Positions 6,431 to 9,165 of a stretch of 9,165 nucleotides of DNA are shown here, in pieces. The notes under the pieces were generated by a model, which made no database searches, was not told the origin of the DNA, and saw only the letters and a program-made list of their open reading frames with translations. How positions within the stretch are numbered: the first letter of the stretch is position 1; each line of letters starts with the position of its first letter. Source of the DNA: Rubrivivax sp. (GTDB lineage: Bacteria > Pseudomonadota > Gammaproteobacteria > Burkholderiales > Burkholderiaceae_C); contig JAUYAJ010000138.1 in the NCBI GenBank assembly GCA_030693565.1, forward strand, positions 1-9,165, written 5' to 3'. Made by a program: the position numbers and the translations under genes.

Positions 6431-6988
6431 GACCTCTTCGACCAACACCCCCCGACGGGTGAGCAGCTTCATCGTGCGGGTGATGATCTTGCGCAACACC
6501 GACTGCAATGCTTCGTCAGTTGGCTCGGGAACTTCGACGAACTCCGGCGTCCCGTGAATGCCGCGCCGGTACACGCCGTCCAGGACCAGGCAGTGAAGGT
6601 GAATGTTGAGATTGGCGGCCGAGCCAAAGCGTTGGATGAGAGTGACCGCACCGCTGTCAGCCTCATCCGCCTTGAGCCCGGCCTGACCAAGCAGGTGGCG
6701 CGTGATGACGCGGTGCACAACCTGCAGAACAAGCGTCACCAGCTTGGGTTGTGCAGCCAGCAGCAGACGCAGCGGGATGGGTAGAGAGAGCACCCACTGG
6801 CGCACCGATACATGGGGGATGACGTGGTCCACCAGGTGTGCCGCCGTCTGTGCCATGCGCCGGGCGCCGCAGGAGGGGCAAAACCCGCGCCGCTTGCAGC
6901 TGAATGCCACCAGCTTGTCGTGGCCGCAGTCGCCGCAGCGCAGTCGCAGGAAGCCGTGCGCGAGGATGCCGCATTCGAGGAATGCGTC
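6428..6988 (-). pseudogene. IS91-family (Y2, HUH) transposase remnant, truncated at both ends
   Basis: About 186 codons of an IS91-like rolling-circle transposase remain in one open frame. The N-terminal zinc-binding part has CGDCG, then SCKRRGFCPSCGARRM, with paired cysteines. It is followed by HVIPHVSVRQWVLSLPIPLR and LLLAAQPKLV, typical of the family. The HUH nuclease motif HLHCLVLDGVY is present. The catalytic tyrosines and the rest of the C-terminus, which follow in intact members, are missing, because the sequence reaches LLTRRGVLVEEV and then the IS3 inverted repeat, whose TGA stops the frame. At the other side, recognisable homology starts near DAFLECGILAHG, directly at the 3' end of the PEP-CTERM gene, so the normal N-terminus is also gone. 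The frame stays open upstream only by chance, antisense to the neighbouring gene. It cannot be functional. Confidence 0.9.
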
Positions 6989-6990
6989 GG

Positions 6991-8058
6991 CTACCCCTGG
7001 CGGCGGGCCACGCGGCGCCTGGCAGCCAGTCCTCCGACCACCGCCAGGCCGCCCAGCATCAGCGCCCAGCTGCCGGGCTCTGGCACCACGGCCACGGTGT
7101 AGGCCGTACCCGAGGCGAAGCTGAGCGACTGGCCCGGGCTCACCACGAACCGGTCCAGCCGCGCGGTGCCGTAGAAATCGGCGGAGCCATTGTTGTCCGC
7201 CGTGGCCTCGAGCACGCTGCGCAGGCTGTAGCTGTGGCCGGCGGTGAGCATCAGGCTCAGCGATATGAAGCTGGCCCCCGCACCGTCCTCGTCGGTGCGC
7301 GCGATGGTCTCGGACCAGAACTCGCCCGGCCATGGCGCAACGAGGTTCCGGACCTGCACGTTCAGCACGCCCCTGGCGCCGCTGGACGCCGGGGTCAGCG
7401 GGAAACCGGAGGCGGCCGGCGCGGTGGATCCCGGATGCTGCCTCAGACTGAATTCCAAAACCGTCAGGCCGCTGATGTTGGTCGTGAAGGTCTCGGTCCA
7501 CTCGCTGTAGGCAGTGGCACTGGCGCGGGAGAACCCATCCTCCGAAATCGTCGCGCCGTTCGACGCACTGATCACGCGTGTTTCCGTCCATGAACCGCCG
7601 TGCCACGCATGTGCCTCGACGCTGTTGGCGCCGAACTGGGTCCGCGCCCGCGCCCAGCTCACGGCATACCGCTGGTCGACTTCCGGGCCCCACACGGGCC
7701 CGCGGCGGTCGGCCCCCACGACGGCACCCGTCTGGCTCTCTTCGACGGACCGGTTCCTCGCGTCGAGGGGATCTTGCAGATCCAGCCAGCCCCGGCATTC
7801 CCAGAACGCAAAGCTGCTGCTGCAGGGCGAGGACGCGTAGCTGCCGTAATAGGTAGACCAGGCCACAGCCCGGCTGAAGGCCAACGGCGGGCTGGCCGCC
7901 GCGTGGAGCGCCATCAGCCCCGAGGCTGGATCCGGCACGCTGGCCTGGGCCTGGCCCGGGGTCGGTGCGGCCAGCCCCAGCAGGGCAACCAGAAGGGTAG
8001 GCGTCAGCGTCGGCAATGGCAGTGGCACGGCGGGTCTCCAGGCATGGACGGCGGACAT
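6991..8058 (-). CDS. PEP-CTERM sorting-domain secreted protein of unknown function
   Basis: This is a 355-aa exported protein. An N-terminal signal peptide ends near AQA (residues 37-39) after a hydrophobic stretch, TLLVALLGLAAP. The C-terminus has the complete PEP-CTERM tripartite signal: VPEP at 325-328, the hydrophobic helix WALMLGGLAVVGGLAA (331-346) and an arginine-rich tail, RRRVARR. In Gram-negative bacteria such tails are recognised by an exosortase (XrtA/EpsH) for sorting to the cell surface with exopolysaccharide. The 280-residue middle part is Ser/Thr/Gly-rich with beta-type strands (FTTNISGLTVLEFSLR; SYSLRSVLEATADNNGSADF) and one CxxxxxxxxC pair (Cys79, Cys88). I do not recognise a known domain in it. 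The frame is open to a TTG at 8094, but the ATG at 8058 gives a proper signal peptide. The stop codon TAG lies at the edge of the IS91 remnant, so the last residues may have been altered at the junction. Confidence 0.85.
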   Translation of the reverse strand: MSAVHAWRPAVPLPLPTLTPTLLVALLGLAAPTPGQAQASVPDPASGLMALHAAASPPLAFSRAVAWSTYYGSYASSPCSSSFAFWECRGWLDLQDPLDARNRSVEESQTGAVVGADRRGPVWGPEVDQRYAVSWARARTQFGANSVEAHAWHGGSWTETRVISASNGATISEDGFSRASATAYSEWTETFTTNISGLTVLEFSLRQHPGSTAPAASGFPLTPASSGARGVLNVQVRNLVAPWPGEFWSETIARTDEDGAGASFISLSLMLTAGHSYSLRSVLEATADNNGSADFYGTARLDRFVVSPGQSLSFASGTAYTVAVVPEPGSWALMLGGLAVVGGLAARRRVARRQG

Positions 8059-8432
8059 GTGGCCATCGTCACTATGAATCCACAGGCGGTGCAAGAGTGT
8101 TGCAGAACCAGGGCTGGTGCGGCAGATTCGCCCCTTGAACCAGGGGGTCCGCGTGCTGGCCCTGGGGGGATGGGATCAAGTCCCCCCTGTCTCCCCCAAT
8201 CGATCTCTCAGCTGCGGGTCATGGCCAAGCCCACCCGGGGCTCGCGTTTCCCGCGGCGATCAGTACACACGATTGACGTGCTCACGAGCCTCGCGCGCGG
8301 TCGCGCCATGAAGAATGTGGCGCAGCAGCTTCATCGGGGGTCACACTCCGTGGGCATGGTGATCTGGTGCAGAACGCTTGCCGGCAAGCTGCAGCCACTT
8401 CATGGCACAGTGCGCCGACCGGAGATGGGCCG
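8059..8432. other. Intergenic region of about 370 bp, no convincing gene
   Basis: This divergent spacer between the PEP-CTERM gene (minus) and the cupin gene (plus) holds a small dyad TGCAA-N5-TTGCA (8090-8104) about 30 bp before the PEP-CTERM start. It also holds a GGGGGGA/TCCCCCC inverted repeat (8164-8170 and 8181-8187). At about 8265-8370 on the plus strand there is a short open stretch with a helix-turn-helix-like pattern, DVLTSLARGRAMKNVAQQL, that faintly recalls transposase DNA-binding regions. I see no start or ribosome site that would make it a gene. Promoters for the flanking genes must lie here but none is clear. Confidence 0.5.
8164..8187. repeat. G/C-run inverted repeat
   Basis: GGGGGGA (8164-8170) pairs with TCCCCCC (8181-8187) across a 10-nt loop. 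No T tract follows on either side. It could be a regulatory hairpin or part of a degraded element end. Function unknown. Confidence 0.35.
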
Positions 8433-8816
8433 ATGACTTCGTTTACCAAGACCGCGCTCCTTACCGACATCGACGGGCGCGCTCGTTTCAGGCAAGAGGT
8501 CTTGCCGCTGGACCAGGGCAAACCGCAGGCCATGCTGTCGGCGCTGCTGCCCGGCAGGGGCTACCGACTGCGTCACAGCCCGGTGTGCTTTCGCAGCGAG
8601 TTCCATTGCACCGAGAACTCGCTGTGGGTCTTCATCCTGACGGGCCAGATGGAGATCGGCCTGCAGGACGGCAGCTGGCGCGTCTTTGGCCCGGGCGAGC
8701 ACTTCTTTTCAGCCGACGTGCTGCCGGCGGACGCGGTGTTCGACGCTGCGCTGCATGGGCACCGCAGCCGGCAGCGCGGTGAGGTAGCGCTCAGCACCTT
8801 GTTCGTTCAGGGCTGA
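8433..8816 (+). CDS. Small cupin-fold protein
   Basis: This 127-aa soluble protein has a single predicted cupin beta-barrel. Motif 1 is degenerate around FHCTENSLWVFILTG (57-71), where His58 and Glu61 could be metal ligands. Motif 2 is RVFGPGEHFFSAD (83-95), with the characteristic PGEH turn and His90, and HGHRSR (108-113) follows. No signal peptide or membrane segment is seen. The ATG at 8433 is chosen because GGAG (8421-8424) sits 8 nt upstream. An in-frame ATG at 8367 would add 22 residues that do not look like cupin sequence. It stands alone between a PEP-CTERM gene and transposon debris, so the context gives no clue to a substrate. Cupins of this size include enzymes and ligand sensors. 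The fold is fairly sure, the function unknown. Confidence 0.78.
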   Translation: MTSFTKTALLTDIDGRARFRQEVLPLDQGKPQAMLSALLPGRGYRLRHSPVCFRSEFHCTENSLWVFILTGQMEIGLQDGSWRVFGPGEHFFSADVLPADAVFDAALHGHRSRQRGEVALSTLFVQG

Positions 8817-8934
8817 AACGCGGGGAGCCGGGTGCCGCGACGGTCGCCGAGTCGCATTGGTTTGACGGCGCCGGGTGCAGCGCCCGCGCGATAGGTCACC
8901 CGAACACATCCAAGATCCTGCTCCAGTCAGTGAA

Positions 8935-8951
8935 CGAGGCGGATTGCCTCG
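8935..8951. terminator. Weak hairpin downstream of the cupin gene
   Basis: CGAGGC-GGATT-GCCTCG forms a 6-bp stem with a 5-nt loop 118 nt after the cupin stop. No T tract follows. The rest of 8817-9024 shows no gene that I can recognise. Confidence 0.25.
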
Positions 8952-9024
8952 ATCACCAACATCGCAGAACCAGCGGCACGACGGGCCGCCACAACTCTCG
9001 CCGGAGCGCTTACCGCGGTTTAGC

Positions 9025-9165
9025 CTAGTGTAGTGTTTCGTTCTGTTTGGAACTTAAGCGCGCATTAGCCCGAATTACCTTCTGCAGGATGTCGCGCGCG
9101 CTCTTGGTCCAGATGAATGGCTTGGGTTCGGTGTTGTGATGAGCGACGTATTCATTGATCGCTGC
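9025..9165 (-). CDS. IS630-family transposase, C-terminal end (partial, runs off the window)
   Basis: The last 46 codons and a TAG stop (9027-9025) of an IS630-family transposase are visible. The residues AAINEYVAHHNTEPKPFIWT are followed by KSARDILQKVIRANARLSSK and QNETLH. The HHN-x-(E/D)PKPF-x-WT and DILQKV motifs are typical of the extreme C-terminus of IS630/Tc1-mariner DDE transposases from proteobacteria. The catalytic domain would lie beyond the right edge, so intactness cannot be judged. The stop codon sits in CTAG (9025-9028), and IS630 elements are known to prefer TA or CTAG targets, so the element end is probably very close. I could not define its inverted repeat from one end only. 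Confidence 0.85.
   Translation of the reverse strand, partial: AAINEYVAHHNTEPKPFIWTKSARDILQKVIRANARLSSKQNETLH

Noticed and set aside
6989..7798. Upstream extension of the IS91 transposase frame into the PEP-CTERM gene
   Set aside because: The extension is compositionally unlike any transposase and lies in another frame of a well-supported secreted-protein gene. Only 6428-6988 shows family similarity.
8143..8187. G-quadruplex in the G-rich spacer
   Set aside because: Only three separate G runs of three or more are present on the plus strand in this stretch, with a long spacer between the first two. A standard four-run quadruplex is not supported.
7600..8436. 278-codon plus-strand frame opposite the PEP-CTERM gene and spacer
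   Set aside because: Most of it is a shadow of the PEP-CTERM gene. Only the last roughly 70 codons lie in free sequence and they have no own start signal.
1..9165. CRISPR array, tRNA, rRNA, toxin-antitoxin or phage-defence genes
   Set aside because: No regularly spaced repeats, no tRNA-like cloverleaf and no proteins of such families were found on either strand.

Overview
This is a GC-rich window whose proteins look like those of a betaproteobacterium of the order Burkholderiales (Rubrivivax/Leptothrix/Ideonella-like). That placement is inferred from the NnrS and flavoenzyme pair, the Tsr-like chemoreceptor with an alanine/proline tail ending in a WESF-type pentapeptide, the PEP-CTERM protein and the IS types. 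No rRNA or tRNA is present to confirm it.

Positions 1-2760 hold a plus-strand two-gene operon: a nitronate monooxygenase (2-nitropropane dioxygenase-type flavoenzyme) followed 13 nt later by nnrS, a polytopic membrane protein of NO/denitrification metabolism. A candidate FNR/NnrR-type box (67-80) lies exactly 22 nt from a -10-like hexamer, the geometry of a class II FNR-family promoter. A perfect 12-bp hairpin (2716-2743) ends the operon and also lies beyond the convergent chemotaxis genes.

Positions 2808-5105 hold a minus-strand chemotaxis pair, cheW followed by a methyl-accepting chemotaxis protein. Only 35 bp upstream of cheW lies the end of a complete 1,290-bp IS3-family element (5141-6430, minus strand), so the pair has been cut off from its original upstream DNA. 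The IS carries orfA, orfB, 27-bp imperfect terminal inverted repeats and a well-formed -1 frameshift signal (GGGAAAA, 5-nt spacer, stem-loop).

Positions 6428-9165 are an accessory patchwork. The other IS3 end sits inside an IS91-family Y2 transposase remnant and supplies its stop codon. The far edge of that remnant abuts the 3' end of a PEP-CTERM secreted-protein gene (minus strand). After a 374-bp stretch with no convincing gene comes a small cupin protein (plus strand), then about 200 bp with no recognisable gene, and finally the C-terminal 46 codons of an IS630-family transposase running off the right edge.

The left half is therefore ordinary chromosomal nitrogen-oxide and chemotaxis functions, and the right half is a transposon-scarred junction. 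No defence system, CRISPR array or clearly new multi-gene system is visible. The most specific new observations are the predicted NO/anaerobic promoter, the IS3 frameshift signal and the transposon junctions.
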